This document shows, one piece after another, positions 8,461-17,038 of a stretch of 53,600 nt of DNA (position 1 is the first letter of the stretch; each line of letters begins with the position of its first letter). The translations under genes were made by a program, and so were the position numbers. The notes beneath the pieces were generated by a model. It was not told where the DNA came from and ran no database searches. It was given only the letters and a program-made list of their open reading frames with translations. Origin of the DNA: Verrucomicrobiales bacterium (lineage in GTDB: Bacteria > Verrucomicrobiota > Verrucomicrobiia > Verrucomicrobiales > DEV007); the NCBI GenBank assembly GCA_024638765.1, contig JAHEJT010000019.1, positions 1 through 53,600 of the forward strand. The letters are read 5' to 3'.

Positions 8461-9654
8461 TCACACACGAAAGCTTCCCATGGCCTCTTCAATAACTCGT
8501 GGCAGAATCTTGCGAGCGTCAAAATACTCTTTCGCGATTTCCCTTGCCGTCGAACAGTGCAGCTCGTAACGGCGATTGACGTCGTCGATGGCAGCCTCCG
8601 CGTCCCCGGGTGTCTTGAAGGAGAGAACAGCTTGGCCGGCGGGCAACCAGTCGGAAAAACCGGTTTCCTGAGTCACCACCGGACGGCCGCTCGCCAAATA
8701 GGCAGCGCTTCTCTCGCTGAACCAACCGCTGCGGCTGGCCACATACCCGTGTTTTGCGACGGTGAATTCGGCCCGGGACTGCTGAATGAACCGTTGGTAG
8801 GACCAGGGATCTTTGGCAACTTGATTCGGGTTGCTGAGTTGCCAACCCTTCTCTCGAAGCAGAGGGCGGGGGGCCGATACGCCGCCCACGGCGAGTTCAA
8901 AGATCGGTCCGCATTTTCGCGGCAGATCGAGATAGTCTGAAAACGCTTTCGACTTCATTCCGTAAGTCCGGCCTCGATACTCGAGCGCGGGGTAGCTGTC
9001 CCACTGCATCACCGTAGTGAACTTGCCGGTTTGCAGGGGCGGGGTCACCGGCCATGCCTCCAGCACGATGGGTTGCCTTGTAGGTATCCACGGGAAGCCG
9101 TCGTCGGGAATGGTGCAGTTATCCGAGCGGATATTCTCCGCGAAGGTGAGAAACCGGTTATGCCTTTTCGCAAGGGCCATTCTGGCGGGGTCGGTGAGAT
9201 GGCGTACTTGGGTGAAAAGAGGATCGGTATCCACCAGGACGCGCACTGCGATGTCATCGAACCAAGGGCGGAGGACATTGGAGCAGGACAGGTTGATGAG
9301 GAGATCGGTGTCCTTGAGGAGGGCGGGGATGCGGCCGGCGCAAGGTCCAAGCCACCGCGAAGTATGGGCGTCATAGTACGCCCATTTCTCATCGTGATGG
9401 AATCGTGCAAAGCAATCGGCGGCGAACTTCAAGCCGTACTCGGGGTTCGCGTCCGCGACGCCCCGTGCGGGATCGTAGCAGCAATACTCGTTATCTCCGC
9501 TGTCTTCCAAGAAATACACAGCGTGCCCGAGATCGCGGAGTCCCATCACATATTGCAGATGGTGCCACGCCATTCCGCCCATCGGTCCGCGCACAAGGTA
9601 ACCGAGGACGACGATGCGCAGTCTGCCGGGGAGATTTTCAAAGGCCGCACTCAT
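8461..9654 (-). CDS. Glycosyltransferase-like protein, paralogue 2 of 4
   Basis: A 397-residue homologue of the proteins at 4128, 9638 and 12641. The ATG at 9654 was chosen because the protein then begins MSAAFENLPGRLRIVVLGYL, aligning with the N-termini of its paralogues; the frame is open further upstream inside the previous gene. Shared landmarks are GPMGGMAWHHLQY, AVYFLEDSGDNEYCCYDP, TYGMKSKAF, SGWFSERSAAYLASGRPVV and TGFSDWLP. The start overlaps the stop of paralogue 3 by 17 bases, which fits coupled translation in one operon. A role in adding a sugar to the surface glycan is likely, but donor and acceptor are unknown. Confidence 0.7.
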   Translation of the reverse strand: MSAAFENLPGRLRIVVLGYLVRGPMGGMAWHHLQYVMGLRDLGHAVYFLEDSGDNEYCCYDPARGVADANPEYGLKFAADCFARFHHDEKWAYYDAHTSRWLGPCAGRIPALLKDTDLLINLSCSNVLRPWFDDIAVRVLVDTDPLFTQVRHLTDPARMALAKRHNRFLTFAENIRSDNCTIPDDGFPWIPTRQPIVLEAWPVTPPLQTGKFTTVMQWDSYPALEYRGRTYGMKSKAFSDYLDLPRKCGPIFELAVGGVSAPRPLLREKGWQLSNPNQVAKDPWSYQRFIQQSRAEFTVAKHGYVASRSGWFSERSAAYLASGRPVVTQETGFSDWLPAGQAVLSFKTPGDAEAAIDDVNRRYELHCSTAREIAKEYFDARKILPRVIEEAMGSFRV

Positions 9655-10783
9655 GGAGAAATGTTTCCAACACGGTTTCCGCTTCGAGATGCTGGCACGC
9701 GATCTCCCTGGCCCTCGATGAGTGGCGGCCATAATCGCCCTCGATTTCCTCGATGGCGGCGGCGGCTTCTTCGACGTCACGCACCGCGAAAAGACCTTCG
9801 CCGACAGGGAGATGGTCGCTGAACCCGGTATCTTGAAGGACGACGGGCCGTCCGCTGGCGAGGTAAGCGGCGCTGCGGTCGCTGAACCAGCCGGACCGGG
9901 TTTCGACGAAGACATTCTTACAAACGCTGAACTCGCCCCGGCAGTTGCGAATATACCGCTGGTAAGCGTCGAACGAGATGGTGACTTCCTGGGCGTCGCG
10001 CAAGTGCCAGCCCGCAGACTCGAGCTCGTGCGCGGGGATCTTTTTACCGGAAGCGGCGAGTTCCATGGGGACGCGCGTCTTTCGTGGAAGCCGGATAAAT
10101 CTGGCGAACTCGAGGTCTTTCTGGCCGTAGGTGCGGCCGTTGAACTTGCAGGGCTCGTGCGACCGCCAGTTCATGATCGTGCTGAAGGGAGCATCGGCAG
10201 GCGGCGGTTCCACGGCGAAAAGCTCTGTGACAACCGGATTGAAAACGCCGCGCCAGGTTTTGCCTCCCGTGGGGGCGGTGCTTTTCGACGTGCCGATATT
10301 GGCTCCGTTGCTGAAGTAGCGGCCGTATTCGTTTACTGGTTCATCGCTGGCGATGCGATTCTGCATGTGGATCTGAGTGTATCCCGGTTCGCCGTCGACG
10401 AGCACGGTGACACCGCCATGGTTTGCCTCCTCGAGCCAAGCGCCGTGGGTTCCGAGGTCGATGAAAACATCGGCGGAGCGGAAGAGTTCCTCAATTTTCT
10501 CCCGGCTCATGCCGTGGTAATCATTCTGGAAATCCACGTAGCACCAGCGGCCGGCGAGTCCAAAGCGCTCGAGAAGATCCACGGTGGTTTTGAGACCATA
10601 GGCGAAATCGTCGCTGGAAGTCTTGCGGACGGGATCGTAACAGGAATCGGCATAACAGCTTTTCTCGACGAAGACGACGTCGTGCCCCAGTCTCTGGAGT
10701 CCCACGAGCCACTGCAGGGTCCAGGACATCATGCCCCCGAGCGGGTAGCGCACCATGTAGGATCCGGCGATGATACGTGCCAT
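9638..10783 (-). CDS. Glycosyltransferase-like protein, paralogue 3 of 4
   Basis: A 381-residue protein, closest to paralogue 1: both begin MARII, have a VRYPxGG segment and carry SCYDPVRK/SCYDASRK near residue 50. The ATG at 10783 gives this aligned N-terminus; the longer open frame to 10936 runs back into the pyruvyltransferase gene and has no homologous sequence. Conserved segments include NWRSHEPCKFNGRTYGQKD, YQRYIRN, SGWFSDRSAAYLASGRPVV and DTGFSDHLPVGEG. It starts 16 bases after the pyruvyltransferase. Paralogues 1 and 3 look like a fairly recent duplication within the operon. Confidence 0.72.
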   Translation of the reverse strand: MARIIAGSYMVRYPLGGMMSWTLQWLVGLQRLGHDVVFVEKSCYADSCYDPVRKTSSDDFAYGLKTTVDLLERFGLAGRWCYVDFQNDYHGMSREKIEELFRSADVFIDLGTHGAWLEEANHGGVTVLVDGEPGYTQIHMQNRIASDEPVNEYGRYFSNGANIGTSKSTAPTGGKTWRGVFNPVVTELFAVEPPPADAPFSTIMNWRSHEPCKFNGRTYGQKDLEFARFIRLPRKTRVPMELAASGKKIPAHELESAGWHLRDAQEVTISFDAYQRYIRNCRGEFSVCKNVFVETRSGWFSDRSAAYLASGRPVVLQDTGFSDHLPVGEGLFAVRDVEEAAAAIEEIEGDYGRHSSRAREIACQHLEAETVLETFLHECGL

Positions 10784-10799
10784 GGGCTGGGGCGCTTCC

Positions 10800-11711
10800 T
10801 CACACGGGGCTGCCCGCTCCGGTGTTGATTTCGGCGAGGAATTCCTCGCGTAGTGAACGGAGCTGGTTACGGGCGCCCGCAGCGCATTTTCTTGCGTCAG
10901 TGCGCGCTTCCTCGGTGAGGCAGTAGTCCAAGGCATCCTGAAGCTCTTGGTCGTTCACGGTTTCCACCGCGAAGTGGATGGGCCAGCCGATCGACTCCGC
11001 CTGGCGGGTCACTTTTGCGCCGCCCAAGATAGCGTCAATGGCGAGCGCGGGGATGCCGTTCTTGATGGCGAGGGCGATCCCATGAAGACGAGTGGTCAGG
11101 ACGGCGTCCATGCGGGCGATGAGGGATTCCACCTCCGCTGCGGTGCGGAGCGCGGTGGTGTTCTCGTCGAGCCGGGTATCGATTTCGACGACGGCCATTT
11201 CATTCGCGTCGATGAGGCGATGGATGGCTTCGTTAGCCTGTTGGTGCCGGCCGCGCTCTTTGTATTCTTTCTGCGGGTGGACGAGGAGGAGGCCGACGAC
11301 GGGGACTTGCGGCTGGTCGCAGAGCAGGGAAATGTCGGGGTGCGCGCCCGCAGAGCTATCGCGTGCGAGGAGTAGATCGAACGGGTTCCACTCCTCGAGA
11401 GACTGGAGCATGCTGAGATTGACCCCGATCTTATGGCAGTGGGCAAAGCGATCGAGGAATTCGCGGGAGACTTCGTTCTCGCCGAAAGGGCCGCACACAA
11501 AGAGCAGGTGTGTGTACGCCGAGGGATCGACCGCACGCCAGTCGACGCCCCCTTCGAAAGGCGGGGCGAAGGCGACATCGTGGTGGTGGCCGGCCGCGCC
11601 AAGCCATTCGCAGACCACGTCTTTGGCCATGAGATCGCCGGCGGTGGCGCCGTAAAGCTCAAAACTGAACCAACCCATGACGAGGGTTTTGGGAGGGCCG
11701 GCGTTTTTCAT
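10800..11711 (-). CDS. Polysaccharide pyruvyl transferase family protein
   Basis: A 303-residue protein of the pyruvyltransferase family (CsaB/WcaK-like), which transfers pyruvate from phosphoenolpyruvate to a sugar as a ketal, usually on exopolysaccharide or cell-wall glycan. Evidence is the C-terminal signature MDAVLTTRLHGIALAIKNG (201-219) followed by IPALAID, together with the N-terminal GWFSFELYGATAGDLM segment. The central FGENEVSREF and RTAAEVESLI segments also fit. It lies 17 bases after the sulfotransferase gene and 16 before paralogue 3. The negative charge added by pyruvylation would suit the sulfated glycan proposed for this operon. Confidence 0.82.
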   Translation of the reverse strand: MKNAGPPKTLVMGWFSFELYGATAGDLMAKDVVCEWLGAAGHHHDVAFAPPFEGGVDWRAVDPSAYTHLLFVCGPFGENEVSREFLDRFAHCHKIGVNLSMLQSLEEWNPFDLLLARDSSAGAHPDISLLCDQPQVPVVGLLLVHPQKEYKERGRHQQANEAIHRLIDANEMAVVEIDTRLDENTTALRTAAEVESLIARMDAVLTTRLHGIALAIKNGIPALAIDAILGGAKVTRQAESIGWPIHFAVETVNDQELQDALDYCLTEEARTDARKCAAGARNQLRSLREEFLAEINTGAGSPV

Positions 11712-11728
11712 GTGTCCACGCGGAGTCG

Positions 11729-12637
11729 TTAAGAGGTTTCCTGAAGCTGCTGGGAACCGGCGGCCGCTGTGCGATTCTGGAGCTGGTGTTTGGTATTAGC
11801 AGATTTGAACTGTCTCAAATCCTCTTGAAAAGCACGTCCCTGGCGCGCGATTTTTTCAAGGAGCATGTTACGGGTGAAGTCATAGAGTTCGAGGTCGAGT
11901 GCATTGAATTCCAGGATTGTTTCGATGGTGTCCCCGGAAAGTGAGTCGGCCGCAGGCCGGTCAGGATTGACGAGTCCCGGGAGATAGAACGGGAGAGGCT
12001 CCCAGTCGAAGGCTCGCCTTAGCATGACGAGGGATTCATCGAAGAGATCGGTAACACCGGCGACCAGGATGGAGTTTGCAAGGTTTTCTTTTGCTTGTTC
12101 AAGGATTGATGGAGAACACAGTCCGAAGCCGGGATTTTGTCCGGAGATACGCCGGGTCTGATCGTTGTCAGCTTCGCGGCAGGAGAGATTCCTGACGAAG
12201 TCCTGAAGGCTGATGTTACGATCATTGATCGCCTTATGCAGTTCGCAGTCCTCGTAACGGCGAATGTGATAGTAGAGGGAAGCCACCCGGTCGACGGGGT
12301 GCCGGAGCATGGTGACGTAAGCGCCCGGCTTTCCGAGATGGCGGTGGATGCCGAAAGTGAAGTGGCCCACAACCGCGCGGAGACCCGGGTTACGCAGCGC
12401 CCGCCGCGCTTGGGGAGGGACGCGGCCGTCGTTCTCCACGTGGAGGCCCGCCGGGTAGTAGTAGACTCCGTCGGACAGAAATCGGTCATCAGAATGGGGA
12501 TAATTCCGATCGTGTGTGCAGTGGTAGATGCAGTTGGTCAAGGTCGTGCCGCCGCACTTGGGAATGTGCAGAAACAAAGGGATCGGCACCCTTTCCGGCG
12601 AAGTGTTATTCGCTTCCGGTCCTTCAGTTTTATCCAT
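11729..12637 (-). CDS. Carbohydrate sulfotransferase-like protein
   Basis: A 302-residue protein with the PAPS-binding motif FLHIPKCGGTTLTNCIYH (22-39) and the 3'-phosphate motif VTMLRHPVDRVASLYYH (108-124). Both are typical of the family that includes heparan sulfate 2-O- and carbohydrate sulfotransferases. The predicted reaction is transfer of sulfate from PAPS to a glycan hydroxyl. No transmembrane anchor is seen, unlike eukaryotic Golgi relatives. The C-terminal 40 residues are Gln-rich and probably disordered. It starts 3 bases after paralogue 4 ends, so the two are almost certainly co-transcribed. It belongs to a different sulfotransferase subfamily from the protein at 3348. Confidence 0.85.
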   Translation of the reverse strand: MDKTEGPEANNTSPERVPIPLFLHIPKCGGTTLTNCIYHCTHDRNYPHSDDRFLSDGVYYYPAGLHVENDGRVPPQARRALRNPGLRAVVGHFTFGIHRHLGKPGAYVTMLRHPVDRVASLYYHIRRYEDCELHKAINDRNISLQDFVRNLSCREADNDQTRRISGQNPGFGLCSPSILEQAKENLANSILVAGVTDLFDESLVMLRRAFDWEPLPFYLPGLVNPDRPAADSLSGDTIETILEFNALDLELYDFTRNMLLEKIARQGRAFQEDLRQFKSANTKHQLQNRTAAAGSQQLQETS

Positions 12638-12640
12638 GGA

Positions 12641-13948
12641 TTACCCCTTCGCGGGTTCCATCGCGCCGGATTCAGCGGGCGATTGATTTGGTGTGTTCTT
12701 CGATGGGGCTTGAAACGCGTCCTCGATAAGGCGAGAGAGCACTTTGCCGGAGTCGAAGCAGGCCTGGGCGATCTCCCGCGCCGCCCGGGCATGCCGATGG
12801 TAATTCCCGTCCACTTCCCGGATGGCTTCCGCGGCGGTTTCAGGCTCTGAAAAGACGAGGATGCCTTCGCCGGTGGGCAGCACCGGTTGGAATCCGGTAT
12901 CCTGGACGACTACCGGGCGTCCGGCGGCGAGGTAACAGGAGGAGCGGCAACTGAACCAGCCGGGCTTGCCGGCCACGTATCCGTTCTTGGCGACACTCCA
13001 CTCTGCTTTTGAGGAGATGATGTAATCGCGATAGGCGTCGAGGCTGGAGCAGTGGATTTCGGGATCGACGACATTCCAGCCCGTTCTGGTGAGTAATTCA
13101 GCGGGGGAGGCATGAGGGTGGTCGTCGAGGAACGAGGCAATTTCGGTGGGCAGATCGAGATCGCGGGTCTGCCAGTTTACGTGCTCGGTTTTCGCGAGGG
13201 CCACCTCAAGCGTCACCGGGGCCACCTTGGAGGGGAGTTGGAGGAAGCGTTTAAATTCGACATCCTTTTGTCCGTATGCCTTGTCCTGGTAAGTGAGAGG
13301 CGGGTAACTCGTCCAGTTCATCACGGTGGTAAAAGCTTCCCGCGGAGCAGTATCATGATGCCATTGGTCCAAGACCATGGGATGCCTCGTGGGAAGCCAG
13401 CGATGGCCGGTGGAGGGCATGTCTTCCGAGAAGCATTCCCCGAAACTGAAATGGACGTCATGAAGATCGATCCGGGCGGAGAAAGCCGGGAGTTTTTTGA
13501 GGAACTTAATCTGGGTGAAAAGCGGATCCGAGTCGATGTAGGCCATGCGTTCGACATCACGGTAATTCTCGGGGTGTTCCAATGTGCCGGAAACATTGAT
13601 GAGCAGATCGGCGGAGGCCACCACCGCCTTGCGCCGTTGATCGGACATGCCGAACCAGCTGTTTTCGAGCGGGAACCGGTACGCCCACCGGTCGGCGAGG
13701 CCGATGCGCTCCATGGTTTCCTGCAAGTGCCGGAGGTTCTGGCCGGGATCTCTGGCGACCCAGTCGTCACCTGATTCGCCGCCGTCGAGGTTGTAGGGCC
13801 ACTCTCCGGAGTCCTCGAAATAGTAAACGTCGTGACCTAACAACTTGAGGCCCAGAGGGTATTGCAGATAATCCCAGGCGACCCCGCCCATGTGGGGGTG
13901 CTGGCCGATGAGGCCGGTGACGATGATGCGAAGAGGCTGAGAAGACAT
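12641..13948 (-). CDS. Glycosyltransferase-like protein, paralogue 4 of 4
   Basis: The longest of the four paralogues at 435 residues. It starts MSSQPLRIIVTGLIGQHPH and keeps GGVAWDYLQYPLGLKLLGHD, DVYYFEDSGEW, TYQDKAYGQKDVEFKRFLQL, KPGWFSCRSSCYLAAGRPVV and DTGFQPVLPTGEG. Relative to the others it has an extra stretch of about 40 residues in the middle (around VALAKTEHVNWQTRDLDL) and a short charged C-terminal tail. It follows the ABC exporter gene by 13 bases. It is most like paralogue 2 at the N-terminus. Function is inferred only from family resemblance and context. Confidence 0.7.
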   Translation of the reverse strand: MSSQPLRIIVTGLIGQHPHMGGVAWDYLQYPLGLKLLGHDVYYFEDSGEWPYNLDGGESGDDWVARDPGQNLRHLQETMERIGLADRWAYRFPLENSWFGMSDQRRKAVVASADLLINVSGTLEHPENYRDVERMAYIDSDPLFTQIKFLKKLPAFSARIDLHDVHFSFGECFSEDMPSTGHRWLPTRHPMVLDQWHHDTAPREAFTTVMNWTSYPPLTYQDKAYGQKDVEFKRFLQLPSKVAPVTLEVALAKTEHVNWQTRDLDLPTEIASFLDDHPHASPAELLTRTGWNVVDPEIHCSSLDAYRDYIISSKAEWSVAKNGYVAGKPGWFSCRSSCYLAAGRPVVVQDTGFQPVLPTGEGILVFSEPETAAEAIREVDGNYHRHARAAREIAQACFDSGKVLSRLIEDAFQAPSKNTPNQSPAESGAMEPAKG

Positions 13949-13961
13949 ACTGGGAGAGGAC

Positions 13962-15809
13962 CTATTCCAAAACGCCGGCGGCGGCAGCCGTCCTTTCGGT
14001 TTCTGAGGAGAGATCCTTGAGGGTTTGGGTTTCCACGAGTCGGCCGTTTTTCAGGTGAAAGCGGATGTCGCTGTGCTCGAGGGTGCTGAGCCGATGCGCG
14101 ATGATGAAAGTGGTGCGTCCCTCCATGAGACGTTGCAAGGCATCCATAATGCTGGATTCGGTGTCGACATCGACGGAACTGGTTGGTTCATCAAGAACCA
14201 GGATCGGCGCATCCTTAAGAAAGGCCCGGGCCAGGGAGATGCGCTGCCGTTCTCCTCCGGAGAGGGACATGCCGCGGTCTCCGACCTGGGTGTCATAACC
14301 ATCCGGCTGAGCGACGATGAAGTCGTGGGCATTGGCGAGGCGGGCGGCGTTTTCGACCATTTCCCGGTCGGCTTCCGGTCGGCCATAAGCGATGTTTTCG
14401 TAAATGCTCGTGGAGAAGAGAACGGGTTCCTGAAGCACAATGGCGAACTGGTTGCGCAGGTCGGCGAGCCTGTAATCGCGGATGTCGACACCGTCCAGCA
14501 GGATCTCCCCTGAGGTGGGATCGTAAAACCGCAGCAGCAGGCTGATGAGTGTGGTCTTTCCGGAACCCGTCCGTCCCGCGATGCCGACGCGCGCGTTTGG
14601 TGGAACCTGAAAGGAGATTGCGTTGAGGACGGGACTAGATTCGTCGTACCCGAAGGAGACGTTGCGGAAGCAGACGTCTCCGGAAGCCCGATCCAGCGAT
14701 CTGGCGCCGGGCCTTTCGATGACATCGGGGGACTCGTCGAGAAGGGAAAAAGCGCGTTCCGCACTGGCAAACTGCGACTGCAGACTGCCCGCTTGCCGGC
14801 TGATCCGGTTCAAGGGGCCGAGGAGCATGCCCATGTAAGCCATGACCATGAGGAGTTCTCCCAGGGTGACGAATTCGGATTGGACGTGCCTGACGCCAAT
14901 GAAGAGGGCGGTTGCAGTGCCCGCGGCGAGGATCAGGCCGAGCAGCATACTGAAACCGCTGTCCACGCAGGCAAAGCGCAGTTGGGCTCTGATACCCTGG
15001 TTAGCCATTTGGACGAACCTTTCCTGCTCACGATCCTCCTGTCCGAAAGCTTTGACGACGCGAACCGCTCCGAGCACTTCCTGCACGACGGAAAATGCGC
15101 CGCTTTGCACCTCCTTGATTTGGCGAGCGCCGCTGCGCAACCGCTTCTTGTAAAGCACGAAGACTCCGAGCAGGAGTGGGATGATTCCTATGGCGACAAA
15201 CGCGATGTGCGGATCGATCCGCCAGGTGATGTACATCATGGCGACGACGGTGACGATTGCCGTGACGAAGGGAGTGACTCCTTGGAGGGCAACCTGACTA
15301 ATCGAGGGAGCATCGTACTGGATGCGGTAAAGAGAATCGGAAGCCCCTTTGCGGTCGTGGTAAAGAAGCGAAACGCGCTGCGCGTGCTGAAAGAGACGGG
15401 AGCGAAAACCTCGCACCAGTCTTTGACCAGTGTAAGTGGTGAGAATATAGGCGCCTGCCTCCTGGAGTTTCGAGAGGAGAGTAATCGCGAGCATGAGAAA
15501 GAGGCAGAGGAAGAGTATTGCTGATTGGGAAGTTGTTACGGATTCAGGCAGGACCCCGGCGAGGAAACCGGGAAGCGGTTTTTCAGCCAGCACACTGTCC
15601 ACGGCGATCTTGAGGGGAAGAGGGGTGAGCAATGCCAGAGGGCTGGCCAGCAGGCTGATGGCAAAGGCGACGAGGATGTGGAACCAGCACGGCTTCGCTT
15701 CCGTGAGGAGCCGCCGGTAAAGCTCCCAGTCGTCGTACTTGGAGGGTTCCTCAGCGCTCATTCTGTTCTTTGCTCGGGAAGGTCGAAAAGGCATGCGACA
15801 AGATAGCAT
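13962..15809 (-). CDS. ABC transporter, fused permease and ATPase (MsbA-like)
   Basis: A 615-residue half-transporter that would dimerise in the inner membrane to flip or export a lipid-linked or free glycan. Residues 40-330 hold about six transmembrane helices. The ATPase domain has Walker A GRTGSGKTT (412-420), Q-loop near 460, signature LSGGE (516-520), Walker B ILVLDE (536-541) and the switch His572. The ATG at 15809 overlaps the stop of the upstream epimerase gene as TAATG, arguing for coupled initiation. The ATG at 15761 (MSAEEPSKYDD) would remove a basic N-terminal tail and is also plausible. Within this operon it is the only export candidate; no Wzx, Wzy or chain-length gene is present. 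Confidence 0.9.
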   Translation of the reverse strand: MLSCRMPFRPSRAKNRMSAEEPSKYDDWELYRRLLTEAKPCWFHILVAFAISLLASPLALLTPLPLKIAVDSVLAEKPLPGFLAGVLPESVTTSQSAILFLCLFLMLAITLLSKLQEAGAYILTTYTGQRLVRGFRSRLFQHAQRVSLLYHDRKGASDSLYRIQYDAPSISQVALQGVTPFVTAIVTVVAMMYITWRIDPHIAFVAIGIIPLLLGVFVLYKKRLRSGARQIKEVQSGAFSVVQEVLGAVRVVKAFGQEDREQERFVQMANQGIRAQLRFACVDSGFSMLLGLILAAGTATALFIGVRHVQSEFVTLGELLMVMAYMGMLLGPLNRISRQAGSLQSQFASAERAFSLLDESPDVIERPGARSLDRASGDVCFRNVSFGYDESSPVLNAISFQVPPNARVGIAGRTGSGKTTLISLLLRFYDPTSGEILLDGVDIRDYRLADLRNQFAIVLQEPVLFSTSIYENIAYGRPEADREMVENAARLANAHDFIVAQPDGYDTQVGDRGMSLSGGERQRISLARAFLKDAPILVLDEPTSSVDVDTESSIMDALQRLMEGRTTFIIAHRLSTLEHSDIRFHLKNGRLVETQTLKDLSSETERTAAAAGVLE

Positions 15810-16969
15810 TACCTGCTGGGGACCTCTTCCCCGAGCCTTCTTTTCCGGACGGGCGCCGAGACCGCCTCGGTGGCAGGACTCGGAGCGGATGCCGTTTCGT
15901 GACGGCGCTGCTTGGCGCGATGTTGGTCGACGAAGTATTCCATCGTCTTGTAGATCACGCTCCGCAAGTCGTGGGTTGGTTTCCAGCCGAGGAGCTCTGT
16001 GGCCTTGGTGATATCCGCGATGCGGCGGTCGCAGTCTTCGTATCCTTTGCCGTAGAATTCTTCGGATGGCACGCTGATGATTTCCGGAAAAGGATCTCCA
16101 TCCTGGCGGAAGTTTTCATCGAAAATATCCCTCATGAGGTAGGCCATTTCCTTAATAGTGATTTCGTTTTCGGGGGTGCCGATGTTGAAGATCTGCTTGT
16201 CGCAGACGCCGTCCGGGTTTTCGATGATCCTCACCATGCAGTCGACCGCATCGTCGATGATAGTGTAAGCGCGGTAAGCTTTGCCGCCATCCACCAGGCG
16301 CATGGGCGTGCCATAAAGGAGCGCGTTCATGAAATGGCTGAAGACCCGCGGATTGCCGGCTTTTTCGCTGGGCAAATAGTCGATGCGGGGTCCGATGAAG
16401 TTGAAGGGGCGAATAACCGTGTACTTGAGATCATACTGGAGGCCATAGGCATGGAGCACCCGTTCGAGAAGCTGTTTCGCGCAGGCGTAAATCCAGCGAT
16501 GGTTCTTTATTGGGCCCATGATCATCGGCGTTTCGTCTTCGATAAATGGGCAAGGCATTTCGCCAGGATCTTTGCCGACGACGCTGGCTGCCGTCATCCC
16601 GTATACTTCGCAGGTGGAGAACTGGATAATCCGTTTCTCGTGTTTGACGCAGTACTCGACGATCTTAAGATTCTCGGTGAAATTCAGCTTAAAGACGCCA
16701 AGGGGATCGGTCACGTAAAGCGCCGGATTGGCCAATGCCACGAGGTCGATGACTAGATCGTGATCTTTGGTTTCCTGCTCCAGGGTGTCGTTGTCTTTTC
16801 GGATGTCGAGGTGAAGGTAACGCAAGCGGGGATCGTCGAAGACTCCAACTTCCTGGAGTTTATCCTTTTCGATATCGACGGCGGTGATCTTATGGATGCC
16901 CTCTCTGAGGAGCCTTTCCGTGAGATTGACTCCGATGAAACCGCCTGCGCCCAGGATTAGAATTTTCAT
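15809..16969 (-). CDS. ArnA-like UDP-sugar decarboxylase/epimerase
   Basis: A 386-residue extended short-chain dehydrogenase/reductase. It has the NAD-binding motif GAGGFIG (7-13) and the Tyr161-Lys165 pair in YACAK. Several segments closely follow the decarboxylase domain of E. coli ArnA: LTERLLREG, VALANPALYVTDPLGVF, RWIYACAKQLLERV, IRPFNFIGPRID and FYGKGYEDCDRR. ArnA-type enzymes oxidise and decarboxylate UDP-glucuronate to UDP-4-keto-pentose or UDP-xylose. The catalytic segment reads STCEVYG (118-124), so a Cys (120) replaces the Ser that follows Thr in ArnA (STSEVYG), while Glu121 and the late Arg are kept. This may shift the reaction. An AGGA ribosome binding site lies about ten bases before the ATG. 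It probably makes a nucleotide-sugar donor for the operon. Confidence 0.82.
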   Translation of the reverse strand: MKILILGAGGFIGVNLTERLLREGIHKITAVDIEKDKLQEVGVFDDPRLRYLHLDIRKDNDTLEQETKDHDLVIDLVALANPALYVTDPLGVFKLNFTENLKIVEYCVKHEKRIIQFSTCEVYGMTAASVVGKDPGEMPCPFIEDETPMIMGPIKNHRWIYACAKQLLERVLHAYGLQYDLKYTVIRPFNFIGPRIDYLPSEKAGNPRVFSHFMNALLYGTPMRLVDGGKAYRAYTIIDDAVDCMVRIIENPDGVCDKQIFNIGTPENEITIKEMAYLMRDIFDENFRQDGDPFPEIISVPSEEFYGKGYEDCDRRIADITKATELLGWKPTHDLRSVIYKTMEYFVDQHRAKQRRHETASAPSPATEAVSAPVRKRRLGEEVPSR

Positions 16970-17038
16970 TATTGGTTCCTTTCAGTGATTAGAGCTTGGT
17001 TTATCGAATTGTTCTTAATGGAGAGAATAGGCGTTGCC

